From positions 1,674,001 through 1,738,000 of the forward strand of contig OY970187.1 of NCBI GenBank assembly GCA_963708165.1: DNA of 64,000 nucleotides, given 5' to 3'. The notes under the pieces are model-generated. The model saw only the letters and a program-made list of their open reading frames with translations. It did no database searches and had not been told where the DNA came from. This document shows, in pieces, positions 42,065 to 52,552 of the stretch. Made by a program: the position numbers and the translations under genes. Position 1 is the stretch's first letter, and each line of letters starts with the position of its first letter. The DNA is from Rubricoccus sp963708165. Lineage in GTDB: Bacteria > Bacteroidota > Rhodothermia > Rhodothermales > Rubricoccaceae.

Positions 42065-43597
42065 ATGCAGATTCTGCCCGACCTCGACATCCTCGCCCCC
42101 GTCTCCTCCGCGCCCGACGCCAGAGGCCCGGGCAGTGGAGAACTGGACCAGCCGCACACCATCGCGGCCACGCCGCCGGCCTCTGGCGGAAAACGCGTGC
42201 TCATCGAGACGTACGGCTGCCAGATGAATGTGGCCGACTCCGAGTTGGTGGCGTCTATCCTCGGCGCCAGAGGCTACGGGCTGACCGAGGACGAGGCCGA
42301 AGCCGACGTGGTGCTCATCAACACGTGCGCCATCCGCGAAAAGGCGGAGGACCGCGTGCGCGGACGCCTCGCGCGGTTCCGCGCGCAGAAGAAGGAACGC
42401 CTGGTTGCGGGCAAAGGTGACCTGACGATCGGTGTGCTGGGCTGCATGGCGGAGCGGCTGCGGACCAAGCTGCTCGATCAGGAAAAGCTAGTGGACTTGG
42501 TCGTCGGGCCGGATGCCTACCGCGATCTGCCGCGGCTGTTGGAGGAAACCGCCGAGACCGGGCAGGCCGCGGTCAACGTGCAACTCTCGCGCGAGGAGAC
42601 CTACGCCGACCTCGCGCCGGTCCGCTACGACACCAACGGCGTGAGCGCGTTCGTGAGCATCATGCGCGGCTGCGACAACATGTGCGCCTTCTGCGTGGTC
42701 CCGTTCACGCGAGGCCGCGAGCGCAGCCGCCCGGTTACAAGCATCCTCGCCGAGTGCGCAGGCCTCGTGGACGCAGGCTACAAGGAGATCACCGTCATCG
42801 GGCAGAACGTCAACTCCTACCGCGACGAGGCCTCTGGCGACGGCGCGGGCGGCGCGAGCGTGTCGTTCGCCGAGTTGCTCTACCGCATCTCGCGGCTCAG
42901 CCCGGAGCTTCGCGTGCGCTACTCCACGAGCCACCCCAAAGACTGCTCAGACGAACTGCTGCACGTGCACCGGGAGGTCGCCAACGTCTGCGACTTTATC
43001 CATCTCCCGGTCCAACACGGAAGCACGGAAGTGCTGCGCCGGATGCGCCGCACGTACACGCGCGAGCACTACCTCGACCTCATCGACCGCGCGCGCGCCA
43101 TCGTGCCCGGCGTGACGTTCTCGACCGACCTCATCGCGGGATTTTGCGGTGAGACGCCAGAGGAGCACGCCCAAACGCTCAGCCTCATGGAGCGCGTGCA
43201 GTACGACCACGCCTTCATGTTTTTCTACTCCGAGCGGCCCGACACCTTCGCCGCCCGCAAGTACACGGACGACGTGCCAGAGGCCATCAAGAAGGCGCGG
43301 CTGGCCGAGATCATCGCGCTGCAGCAGAGCATCTCCGCTGTCAAGAACGACGCGATGATCGGCCGCCGCGAAGTCGTCTTGGTGGAGGGCACGTCCAAGC
43401 GCAGCGACGCGCAACTCAAGGGCCGGACGGATGGCAACCACATGGTCGTCTTCGACCGCGCCAGAGGCCTCCAGAAGGGCGACTACGCTGAGGTCGTCAT
43501 CACGGGCTCCACGAGTGCCACGCTCTTCGGCGACGTGACGCGCGCGACGACGCTGGAGGCGGCAAACGCGGCCTCTGGCGAGGTAGTCGCGGCTTAA
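42065..43597 (+). CDS. miaB: tRNA-2-methylthio-N6-dimethylallyladenosine synthase MiaB
   Basis: The 510-residue radical-SAM methylthiotransferase has three N-terminal cluster cysteines (ETYGCQMN, INTCAIRE, GVLGCMAER) and the SAM cluster motif RGCDNMCAFCVV. VIGQNVNSYRD and HLPVQHGS follow, with a C-terminal TRAM domain (LKGRTDGNHMVVF). It adds the methylthio group to i6A37 of tRNAs reading UNN codons. The first ~45 residues are a repeat-containing extension. The ATG at 42065 follows the -7 box at a normal distance. Confidence 0.96.
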   Translation: MQILPDLDILAPVSSAPDARGPGSGELDQPHTIAATPPASGGKRVLIETYGCQMNVADSELVASILGARGYGLTEDEAEADVVLINTCAIREKAEDRVRGRLARFRAQKKERLVAGKGDLTIGVLGCMAERLRTKLLDQEKLVDLVVGPDAYRDLPRLLEETAETGQAAVNVQLSREETYADLAPVRYDTNGVSAFVSIMRGCDNMCAFCVVPFTRGRERSRPVTSILAECAGLVDAGYKEITVIGQNVNSYRDEASGDGAGGASVSFAELLYRISRLSPELRVRYSTSHPKDCSDELLHVHREVANVCDFIHLPVQHGSTEVLRRMRRTYTREHYLDLIDRARAIVPGVTFSTDLIAGFCGETPEEHAQTLSLMERVQYDHAFMFFYSERPDTFAARKYTDDVPEAIKKARLAEIIALQQSISAVKNDAMIGRREVVLVEGTSKRSDAQLKGRTDGNHMVVFDRARGLQKGDYAEVVITGSTSATLFGDVTRATTLEAANAASGEVVAA

Positions 43598-43623
43598 GTG
43601 GTGTTCCGCGACTAAATGGCTCC

Positions 43624-44106
43624 GTGAACACTGAATTTCTTACTGGCCTTGGCGAAACTGCGTGGGAAGCATTTCCATTGGGCTGGCGGTTTACGGACCA
43701 CAGATACGATCCGCCTCTAGCCGAGGCACTCGCAGCCATCGCGCCCCTCAACGCTGCCTCCGCTGGCGTTGTGTTCGATTGGCTCCGCGACTCCGGTCTC
43801 CACGACGGTTTTCCCTTCCAGCCAGGGTTGTTTCGACGTGCGGCCACAGTGGACCTCGCCAAATTGGAAGGGGTCAAAGTGGTGGAGTCACTTCACGCTC
43901 TCGGACCGGAGATGAGCGAGGATGTTGTGCTCTCTTGGGATGAGGAAACTGCTGTCATCGCGACCTGGGGAACGGTTGTCCGATGGTGGAACACGTTTTT
44001 CTACCCTAGCTCTGACGATCTCACTGTGATCGGGCCTTCAGGGGAGTGGGCCGTGCTGTTCCACCACGAGGGGTTCGCGTACTTCGGGAGCAATCGCGCC
44101 GGGTAG
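43624..44106 (+). CDS. Hypothetical protein free of the repeat
   Basis: The 160-residue protein starts at GTG 43624 with NTEFLTGLGETAWEAFPLGWRFTDHRYDPP and has a Trp/Phe-rich end (TVVRWWNTFFYPSSDDL, AVLFHHEGFAYFGSN). It is unlike anything I recognise. The sequence is visibly less GC-rich than its neighbours, uses A/T-ending codons freely and has no copy of the iterated repeat except one degenerate (CGCCTCTAG). That suggests recent arrival. It lies 26 bp after miaB. Confidence 0.6.
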   Translation: MNTEFLTGLGETAWEAFPLGWRFTDHRYDPPLAEALAAIAPLNAASAGVVFDWLRDSGLHDGFPFQPGLFRRAATVDLAKLEGVKVVESLHALGPEMSEDVVLSWDEETAVIATWGTVVRWWNTFFYPSSDDLTVIGPSGEWAVLFHHEGFAYFGSNRAG

Positions 44107-44164
44107 TCACAAGACTCATCTCCTCAGCCAACAGCACGGTGTACCCAGCCTCTGGCGCCAGCGG

Positions 44165-44551
44165 CTATCCCGCCAGAGGCCGCTCGTGGATCAGCAGGTC
44201 CTGCACGACTTCCCCGCCGATCAGGTGCTCCTGGATAATGCGCTCCAGCGCCTCTGGCGTGCACGAGTGGTACCACGCGCCCTCGGGGTAGACGACCGCG
44301 ATGGGGCCGCGCAGGCACACGCGCAGGCAGTTGGCTTTGGTGCGGAACACGCCGCCGTCGTTCGTGAGCTCTAGATCTGCGAGACGCGTCTTGAGGAAGT
44401 CCCAAGCGGCGAGGCTGGCGTCGCCGTCGCAGCACTTGGCCTTGGTCGGCCCGGCGCAGATAAAGATGTGGCGCTGGATCTTGTCGATTCCCAGCTTGGC
44501 GACCTGCTTCTGAACGGCCGCGTCCTCTCGGGCCTCTGGCGTGGTGGGCAT
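44165..44551 (-). CDS. Thioredoxin-like [2Fe-2S] ferredoxin
   Basis: The 128-residue product has RHIFICAGPTKAKCC (~28-42) and TKANCLRVCLRGPIAVVYPEGAWY (~73-96). The Cys spacing is that of the thioredoxin-fold ferredoxins (NuoE-like/cyanobacterial small ferredoxins) that bind one [2Fe-2S] cluster. The order and length match stand-alone members used as electron carriers. The partner is unknown. Stop and start regions both carry repeat copies. Confidence 0.88.
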   Translation of the reverse strand: MPTTPEAREDAAVQKQVAKLGIDKIQRHIFICAGPTKAKCCDGDASLAAWDFLKTRLADLELTNDGGVFRTKANCLRVCLRGPIAVVYPEGAWYHSCTPEALERIIQEHLIGGEVVQDLLIHERPLAG

Positions 44552-44595
44552 ACGGGGTGGCGCAGGGCCGGTAGCGCGGGCGGCGGCGCCAGAGG

Positions 44596-45691
44596 CTAAC
44601 CGAGCAGAGCAGGCGCTTCGATGGTGTAGGTGACGCCCCCCACGACGGGCGTGCGGGCGCGGATCCCACCGGCGGGCTCAGGCGCTCCATCGGGCAGCGT
44701 GACGACATAGACGAAGCCGGGCTGGAGCGCGAAGGCGCCCGCTGTCGCCGTCGGGCGCGAGCGCCAGAAGCCCGGCCTGAATGACGGAGGTATCGGACGG
44801 CGTGACACGCGCGAGCCGCTCCACCGTCACCCGGCAGGCGGAAGCGGGCGAGAGGCCGAAGCGCATCGCCTCCACGACGGAGTGCGCCGCGGCGATGCGC
44901 ACCATCTCCTCGCCGTGGCCTGTGGCCGTGGCCGCGCCCACGCTCCCGTCCACGTACAGCCCGGCGCCGATGATGGGCGAGTCACCCACGCGGCCGCGCA
45001 GCTTGTAGCCCCAGCCGCTCGTCGTGCAGGCGCCCGCGAGGTGCGCGCGGCGGTCCAGCGCCAGAAGCCCGATCGTGTCGTGGTCGTCTGCCGAGACCGG
45101 CCTCTGGCGCTCCACGTTGATGGGTGGGCGGGTCTGCGCCTCTGGCGTTTCTCGCCACGCTTCCCACTCGAGGCGAGCGCGGTCTGTGAGCAGGTCAGTG
45201 GGCTCGAAGCCCTGCTGGATCGCGAAATCACGCGCGCCTGCGCCGACGAGCATGACGTGCGGCGTGGCTTCCATCACGCGCCGGGCAACCGAGACGGGGT
45301 GCAGAATGTCTTCCAGCGCCGCGACGGCGCCGCAGCGGTGCCGGTGGTCCATCACGCACGCGTCCAGCGTCACCTTGCCATCGCGGTCGGGCCGTCCGCC
45401 CAGGCCGACGCTGCTGTCGTCAGGATCGGCCTCGGGGATCCAGACGCCGCGCTCGGCGGCGTCGAGCGCGGCACCGCCGCCGCGCAGGTGATTCCAGGCC
45501 GCCTCGGCTGCGGCGCGGTTGTCCCACGTCGCGATGACCGCTTGCGCCAGAGGCGCGCGCGGGGAAGCGCGCGGGGTCGGCTCACGGTCCGCCTCTGGCG
45601 GAGGCGCAGCGAGCGCGCCAGAGGCGGGCAGGGCCGAGAGGGCGCCGAGCGCGGCGCTGCGGCGCAGGAAATCGCGGCGGGAGGAGGACAT
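44596..45691 (-). pseudogene. N4-(beta-N-acetylglucosaminyl)-L-asparaginase, frameshifted near the end
   Basis: From ATG 45691 the product begins with a Tat signal (SSRRDFLRRSAALGALSALPASG). The body matches glycosylasparaginase, an Ntn hydrolase that cleaves GlcNAc from Asn: AVIATWDN, CVMDHRHRCGAVAALEDILHPVSVAR and the catalytic-Thr motif DDHDTIGLLALD, where autoproteolysis frees Thr. At about 44738-44741 one extra base shifts the frame; the other frame completes GAFALQPGFVYVVTLPDG to the stop at 44596. Only the last ~50 residues are affected. It follows the GH92 gene by 26 bp. Confidence 0.85.
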
Positions 45692-45717
45692 GGGAAGCGA
45701 GTCGGACGGCTCGCAAG

Positions 45718-48668
45718 CTAGAGGCGTCCACATGCAGAGGCCTCTGGCGCCAGAGGCCCGGGATTCCAGTCCTCTACCCAGATCTCGTCCGCGAAAATCC
45801 ACGACGGGCTGCCTTCGCTGATGTGCCCCTCGGGCAGTCCCGGCACGGGGAGGGCGCGGACGCGGAGAAAGCGCGCGGACGTAGGCGCGCTGAGGGCGCC
45901 GCCCAGATCGGCGGTTTGCGGAGTCTCGTCTGTCGGCAAAACCGTTGGCTGTACGCGCAGGATCTCGCGGAAGGTGACGCCGTCGCCAGAGGCCTCGAAG
46001 AGGACCTCGCGCGGGAGGAGGATCCACGGGCGCCAATCCTGGAGAAAGCTGCCGTAGACGGCGCGGATCGTCCGCGTCTCGCCAAAGTCGAGGGTGGCGA
46101 CGAGCGGCTGGTCGAAGAAGCCTTGCCAGTTGCCTTTGCGCCACTCGGCGTCGCCGCGGACGCCGTCGATGAGTGCGTCCGGAGTGGCACCGGCGTAGTC
46201 CGGCGCGAAGGTGGACGCGAGATCGAGGGTCCAGTCGTGCGTGCGCTTCAAAAGCGTGCCTCTGGCGGGGGCGCTCTGGTTGCCGTCGCGGTCGGCAGCC
46301 CATGCGCTGACAGTCACCGTCGTATCCACGGTCACAGGCCCGGTGTAGCGCGAGATGGGGCCGCTGGCGACCTGCACCAGCAAATCCGTGTCAGGCGCGA
46401 GCGAGGCGAGCGCCAGAGGCTGCGAGTCTCGGAAGGAGCGCTGAGCCTGGATGACGGGCGCAGGCACAAAGCCCGTGTCGTCCACGCGCGTGAGCGGCAT
46501 CGGCGTGCCCCAGTCCGATGGCTTGGCGCCGAGCGTGAACGCGAGAGAGCCGCCATCGCGGAGGTCCGCGTGGTCCAGCGCCAGAGGCCGGTGCTCGGCG
46601 CCGTTGAGCACCACGCGGCTCACGTACGGGCCTCTGGCGGGATCGCCGGTGATGGTGAACGTGCCGCCATCGGGCGTGCGGAGCTTCACCGTCTCGAAGA
46701 GCGGCGTACCGAGCGCGTACGTGGTGGTGCCGGGCGTGACGGGATAAAAGCCCATCGCGGAGAACACGAACCACGCGCTCATCTGGCCGCAGTCCTCGTT
46801 GCCGGGCAGGCCGTCGGGTGTGGGCCGGTAGAGCGTGTCCAGAATCTGGCGGACGCGGCGCTGCGTCTTCCAGCCCGAGCCGGTGGCCGCGTAGAGGTAC
46901 GCGAAGCTGTGGCTGGGCTCGTTGCCGTGCGCGTACTGCCCGATGAGCCCGGTGATATCGGCCTGATCGCGGCCGGTCGTCGCCTCTGGCGCGACGAACA
47001 GCGAATCCAAGTGTTTCTCGACCGCCAGAGGACCGCCGCGCCAATCGATCCAGCCCGCGAGGTCGTGCGGGACGAAGAACGAGTACTGCCAGCTGTTGGC
47101 CTCGGTGAAGTGGCTGTTGACCTCGCGCGGCTCGAAGGGCGCGATCCATCCGCCGTTGAGGCGCGGGCGCGCAAAGCCTCTGGCGTCGAGAATGCTACGG
47201 TAGCCGAGGGAGCGTTTGTCAAACTCCGCCGCCAGAGGCCCGTCGCCCTCGCTCTCGGCCATGCGCGCGACGACCCAGGAGTTGTAGGCGTATTCGAGCG
47301 AGCGCGAGACCGACTCCGACTCGTCCTCGACGCTGAGGAAGCCTCTGGCGTTGAAGTCGGTGAGGCCTTCGATGTCTGCCGTGGCCGTCTCCACCATCGC
47401 GCGGAGGGCCTGCGCCGTGTCGAAGCCGCCGATGCCCTTGACGTGCGCGTCCAGGATGACCGGGACCGAGTGGTAGCCGATCATCGTGTTCGTCTCGTTC
47501 GCGGCCAGCTCCCAGACGGGCAGGCGCCCGCTCTGCTCGTGGTGCAGCAGCATCGTGCGCACGAAATCGCGCGTGCGGTCCTCGTCGATCAGCGTGAGGA
47601 GCGGGTGCAGCGCGCGGAACGTGTCCCACAGCGAGAACACGGTGTAGACCGTGTGATCCGCGCTGTGGATGTCGCCGTCCATGCCGCGGTAGCGGCCGTC
47701 CACGTCGTTCCACGTGTTGGGCGCGATCATGGTGTGGTAGAGGGCCGTGTAGAAGTTGACGGTGGCCTCTGGCGTGCCGCCCGCTACGTCGATTTTGCCC
47801 AGCTCGGCGTTCCACGCGGCATCCGCTTCGCGGCGCGTGGCGTCGAAGTCCCAGCCGGGCATCTCGGCGCTGAGGTTGCCTCTGGCGCCCGCCTCGTCCG
47901 TCCCGGCGATGCCGGTCTTGACGAGGATCTGCTCGCCCTCGGTCACGCGAAATCGCGCGAGAAGACACGGTCACCCTCCGGACCTTCGCGCTCGTAGGTC
48001 GCCTCTGGCGTGCGCGAGAACTCGGATTGGAAGAACACGCGCTGGTCCTGGGCCCAGCCCTTGGAGAAGCGGTGGCCGGTGAGCGTCGCGCCAGAGGCCG
48101 TGATCTTGCCGCTCGTGAGCTTGTCGCGGTGCGTGAGGTCCAGCACGACGTTGGCCCAGCCGTCGCGCGGAAACGTGTAGCGCTGCAGGCCGACGCGGGT
48201 CGTGGCGGTCAATTCGACCCGGATGCCGCTGTCAAGTGTGACGGCGTAGTAGCCGGGCGAGGCTTCCTCGGTCGAGTGATCCAGCGCCGACCGGTAGCTC
48301 TCGCGCGCGATGGACGGGCTACCCATCGTGGGCATAAACATCACGTCGCCGTAGTCCGAGATGCCGGTCCCGGAGAGGTGCGTGTGCGAGAAGCCGTAGA
48401 TGTACGGGTCGGTGTAGTAGTAGCCCGCGCAGCCCTCCCACGAGTCGTCGATGCGCGTATCCGGACTGAGCTGCACCATGCCGAACGGCGTCGTGGCGCC
48501 CGGAAAGGTGTGGCCGGTCCCGCCGGTGCCGATAAACGGATCGACGTGCTGCGTCCACTGCGATGTGGTGACCTGCGACGCGGCGACCTGCGACGCGGCG
48601 ACCTGCGCAGATGCCTCTGGCGTGGCGAGCGCCAGAGGCGCGAGGAAGAGGAGGAGGTACAAACGCAT
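45718..48668 (-). pseudogene. GH92 family alpha-mannosidase, frameshifted
   Basis: From ATG 48668 the protein has a signal peptide, a short 15-bp tandem (AAS/TTS-QV repeats) and the GH92 N-domain (DPFIGTGGTGHTFPGATTPFGMVQLSPD, YGFSHTHLSGTG). The frame shifts by one near 47945-47950 in FSRDF/RVTEGEQILVKTGI. The second frame holds the catalytic domain (FYTALYHTMIAPN, TVFSLWDTFRALHPLL, YGNEPS-like HGNEPSHS, GNEDCGQMSAWFVFSAMGFYPV), then chitobiase-C-like and F5/8-type discoidin domains. GH92 enzymes remove alpha-mannose from N-glycans. Both halves are well conserved. Confidence 0.87.
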
Positions 48669-48679
48669 GGGCGGGGGTG

Positions 48680-49462
48680 TCAGCCTCTGGCGAGAGCGGC
48701 GCGGAGCGAACGTACTTCGCTGGGGTCGACCGCGCGAGAAGCGGCGGCGTGGGCTCCGGCGCCAGAGGCGCTGCTGTGAACCTCGGTCGCGCCGGTGCGG
48801 CGCACGATCTCGGCCACGTTGCCCGAGCGGACGCCCCCGCCGGGCAAGATGCCGATGCGGCCTCTGGCGACGCGGCGCAGGTCCGCAATCCGGTCTGCGT
48901 TGTCCAGCGCGCGGCCCGGCCCGCCGCCGGTCAGCACACGGGCGACGCCAGAGGCGATGAGCGTGCCGAGCGCGGCGTCCAGATCGGGCGTGGCGTCGAA
49001 GGCGCGGTGGAAGATGACCGGGACGGGCGCGACGACCCGGACCATCGCGCGGAGTGCGGTCTCGTCGACCGTGCTGTCTTCGCGCAGCGCGCCCCAGACG
49101 ATGCCCGTGGCCCCGGCGCGGACGGCCTCGCGGGCGTCGGCGCGCATCGCGTCGTGGGCCTCTGGCGTAAACGTCCAGCCCTCGGCGTGGGCGCGGATCA
49201 TGACCACGACCGGCACAGCGCCAGAGGCTGGGCCGCCAGAGGCTGGGCTGCACATCTCGCGGGTCCACGCCAGAGGCGGCGTCAAGCCTCCGGCGCTGGC
49301 GTCGCGGCAGAGCTCGATGCGGTCGGCGCCCGCGTGCGCAGCGGCGCGCGCCGAGGCGAGGTCGAAGGCCGCGACTTCCAAAAGAACCGGCGCGCCTCTG
49401 GCGCCAGAGACTGAGTGATTGATGGCAGGAGCGCCAGAGGCGGCGGGCGGCGTGTCAGGCAT
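48680..49462 (-). CDS. cutC: CutC family protein
   Basis: The 260-residue TIM-barrel protein has LLEVAAFDLASARAAAHAGADRIELCRD, GGLTPP, VPVVVMIRAHAEGWTFT and GVARVLTGGGPGRALDN, ending with RIGILPGGGVRSGNV. These are the hallmarks of CutC, historically linked to copper tolerance. No Cys/His copper site is evident. Its place between a ROK kinase and a GH92/asparaginase pair suggests a sugar-related role instead (inference). The start overlaps the ROK stop by 8 bp. Confidence 0.88.
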   Translation of the reverse strand: MPDTPPAASGAPAINHSVSGARGAPVLLEVAAFDLASARAAAHAGADRIELCRDASAGGLTPPLAWTREMCSPASGGPASGAVPVVVMIRAHAEGWTFTPEAHDAMRADAREAVRAGATGIVWGALREDSTVDETALRAMVRVVAPVPVIFHRAFDATPDLDAALGTLIASGVARVLTGGGPGRALDNADRIADLRRVARGRIGILPGGGVRSGNVAEIVRRTGATEVHSSASGAGAHAAASRAVDPSEVRSLRAALARG

Positions 49463-50399
49463 AGATGAGGCTGGCGGCGCCGAGCAGCGCGGCGTCGCCG
49501 GCGGGGAGGCCGCTGGCGCGCAGCGAGACCTTGCCCTGGTAAATGTTGAGAAGGTTGACGCCCAGGTGGCGGCGCACCGGCGAGAGAAGCGCCTCGCCTG
49601 CTTCGGCCAAGCCACCAAAGAGGAAAATGGCCTCGGGCTCGGTGTACGCCACGCTGTTGGCGAGCGCGAGGCCCAGCACCTGCGCCGTCCGCTCGATGGC
49701 CTCTTGCGCCGGGGCCTCGCCTCTGGCGGCGCGCGCAAAGACCTCGGGCGCGGATACGCGCTCGCCAGAGGCCATCTCGCCAGAGGCCATCTCGCCAGAG
49801 GCCGTCGCGCCAGAGGCCTCGGCGTAGGTGCGCTCGAAGCCGGGCGCCGAGGCCAGCGTTTCCAGGCACCCGCGCCGCCCGCAGCCGCACGCGCGCCCGC
49901 CGGGCTCCACGATCACGTGGCCGATCTCGCCCGCAAAACCGTCGTGACCCAGCACGAGCGCGCCACCGGACACGATGCCGCTGCCAACGCCCGTCCCCAG
50001 CGTGACGAACAGAAAGTGGTCCAGGCCTCTGGCGGCGCCAAACTGACGCTCGCCCAGCGCGGCCGCGTTGGCGTCGTTGGTGAGCACGCAGCGCGCGCCG
50101 AGCGCTGCGGTCATCCACTCGGCAAAAGGCGTCACGCCCGGCCACGGCAGGTTGGGCGGGTGCTCTAGCGTGCCGCGCAGCGCGTTTCCATTGGGCGCGC
50201 CCACGCCGATGCCCGCCAGAGGCGCGCCGTCCAGCCTCTGGCGGATCTCGGCGCTCAACCGAGCGACGAGCGCGCGCGGGTCCGAAAACTCGGCCGTCGG
50301 CAGGCGGAAGCGGTCCACGATGCGGCCATCCTGCGCCACCAAGCCGGCTTTGACAGATGTGCCGCCGATGTCGACTGCTGCGACGAGAGGAGAGGTCAT
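49455..50399 (-). CDS. ROK family sugar kinase
   Basis: The 314-residue kinase starts MTSPLVAAVDIGGTSVKAGLV (ATP motif), has VLTNDANAAALGE (catalytic Asp), GHDGFAGEIGHVIVEPGG and the zinc motif CGCGRRGCLE. ROK kinases phosphorylate glucose, GlcNAc, ManNAc or fructose. The operon context (GH92, glycosylasparaginase, CutC) favours an N-glycan amino sugar or mannose, but specificity cannot be read off. Four 15-bp repeat units (49762-49821) add a stretch of ASGxx pentapeptides around residue 200 that other ROK proteins lack. Confidence 0.9.
   Translation of the reverse strand: MTSPLVAAVDIGGTSVKAGLVAQDGRIVDRFRLPTAEFSDPRALVARLSAEIRQRLDGAPLAGIGVGAPNGNALRGTLEHPPNLPWPGVTPFAEWMTAALGARCVLTNDANAAALGERQFGAARGLDHFLFVTLGTGVGSGIVSGGALVLGHDGFAGEIGHVIVEPGGRACGCGRRGCLETLASAPGFERTYAEASGATASGEMASGEMASGERVSAPEVFARAARGEAPAQEAIERTAQVLGLALANSVAYTEPEAIFLFGGLAEAGEALLSPVRRHLGVNLLNIYQGKVSLRASGLPAGDAALLGAASLIYA
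49762..49821. repeat. Four tandem 15-bp units of the iterated repeat
   Basis: The units are tcgccagaggccatc (twice), tcgccagaggccgtc and gcgccagaggcctcg. They are in frame in the ROK kinase gene and encode ASGEM-type pentapeptides. The near identity indicates recent tandem expansion. Confidence 0.9.
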
Positions 50400-50446
50400 C
50401 GGGTGGGAAGGCGGGCGCGGGTCAACGGCGGTGGCGTGGGCTCGCG

Positions 50447-50454
50447 CCAAGGTA
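50447..50454 (-). promoter_or_regulatory. Putative -7 box (TACCTTGG) of the ROK operon
   Basis: TACCTTGG on the minus strand lies 47 bp upstream of the ROK start codon and fits TAnCTTnG. It would drive the four-gene glycan operon. Confidence 0.4.
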
Positions 50455-50564
50455 TCTGGGGCGCCGCCGCACCGCCAGAGGCCGCACCGCCAGAGGCCGC
50501 ACCCCGCCAGCCTCTGGCTCAAACGTCCGGTCTCGCCCCATACCAGCGGAGAGCGCTGGGCGGT

Positions 50565-50572
50565 TACCTTCG
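50565..50572 (+). promoter_or_regulatory. Putative -7 box (TACCTTCG)
   Basis: TACCTTCG ends 22 bp before the ATG of the sigma-54-type activator gene, the same sequence as at 9208-9215. Confidence 0.45.
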
Positions 50573-50594
50573 GCCCTCACTCTCCTCTGGCGCG

Positions 50595-51903
<1,309 letters not shown>

Positions 51904-51911
<8 letters not shown>

Positions 51912-52473
51912 GCAGCTTCTGGCGCAGAGACCACTCCGAGCGCAAACCCGCACACGCCAGAGGCCTCTGGCGAGCGGTGTAGCGGTGTGCGCGCTGCTCA
52001 GCCTGCTCGCGGGCTGCTACACGTTCTCGGGAGCCTCGCTGCCCGCCGAGCTGCGCACGGTCGCCGTACCGCCCGTCGAAAGCCGCGCCTCTGGCGGCCC
52101 GGCCAACCTCGACCAGTTGCTCACGACGGCGCTCGTCGAGCGCTTCGCCGACCGTACGCGCCTGAACCTGGAACCCGACGAAGGATCGGCCGATCTCGTT
52201 GTGCGCGCGACCGTCGAGCGCTACACCATCGCGCCCGCCGCAGTCACCGGCGGAGACGGAACCGGCGAGGTGGCCGAGCTCAACCGCGTCACACTGGGCG
52301 TGCGCGTCGTCGCGATGGATCAGGTCAACGGCGCCGAGCTTCTGGCGCGCTCGTTTACCGCGACCGCCGACTACGCCCCGGCCGAAGGCCTGGCAGGCGA
52401 GGCCGACGCCGCAAACCGCGCGCTGGAGCAGGTCGCGCAGGACGCCTTTACCGCCGCCACCTCGGACTGGTAA
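51904..52473 (+). CDS. lptE: LptE-like LPS-assembly lipoprotein
   Basis: The 189-residue product has a lipoprotein signal (VCALLSLLAGCYTFSGASLP). The mature part follows the Bacteroidota LptE pattern: YTFSGASLPAELRTVAVPPVESRA, LTTALVERFADRTRLNLEPDEGSADLVVRATVERY and VRVVAMDQVNGAELLARSFTATADY. LptE plugs the LptD barrel that inserts LPS in the outer membrane. It overlaps the regulator gene; the ATG at 51904 adds an unusually long, Arg/Gln-rich N-region before the signal, so a later start is possible. Confidence 0.85.
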
Positions 52474-52552
52474 TGACGCGTCGCCAGAGGCCGAGAGACC
52501 CTGCGCCTCTGGCGGGGCGCCGTCACGCGCGCCACCTGCTCGTGTGTGCGGC

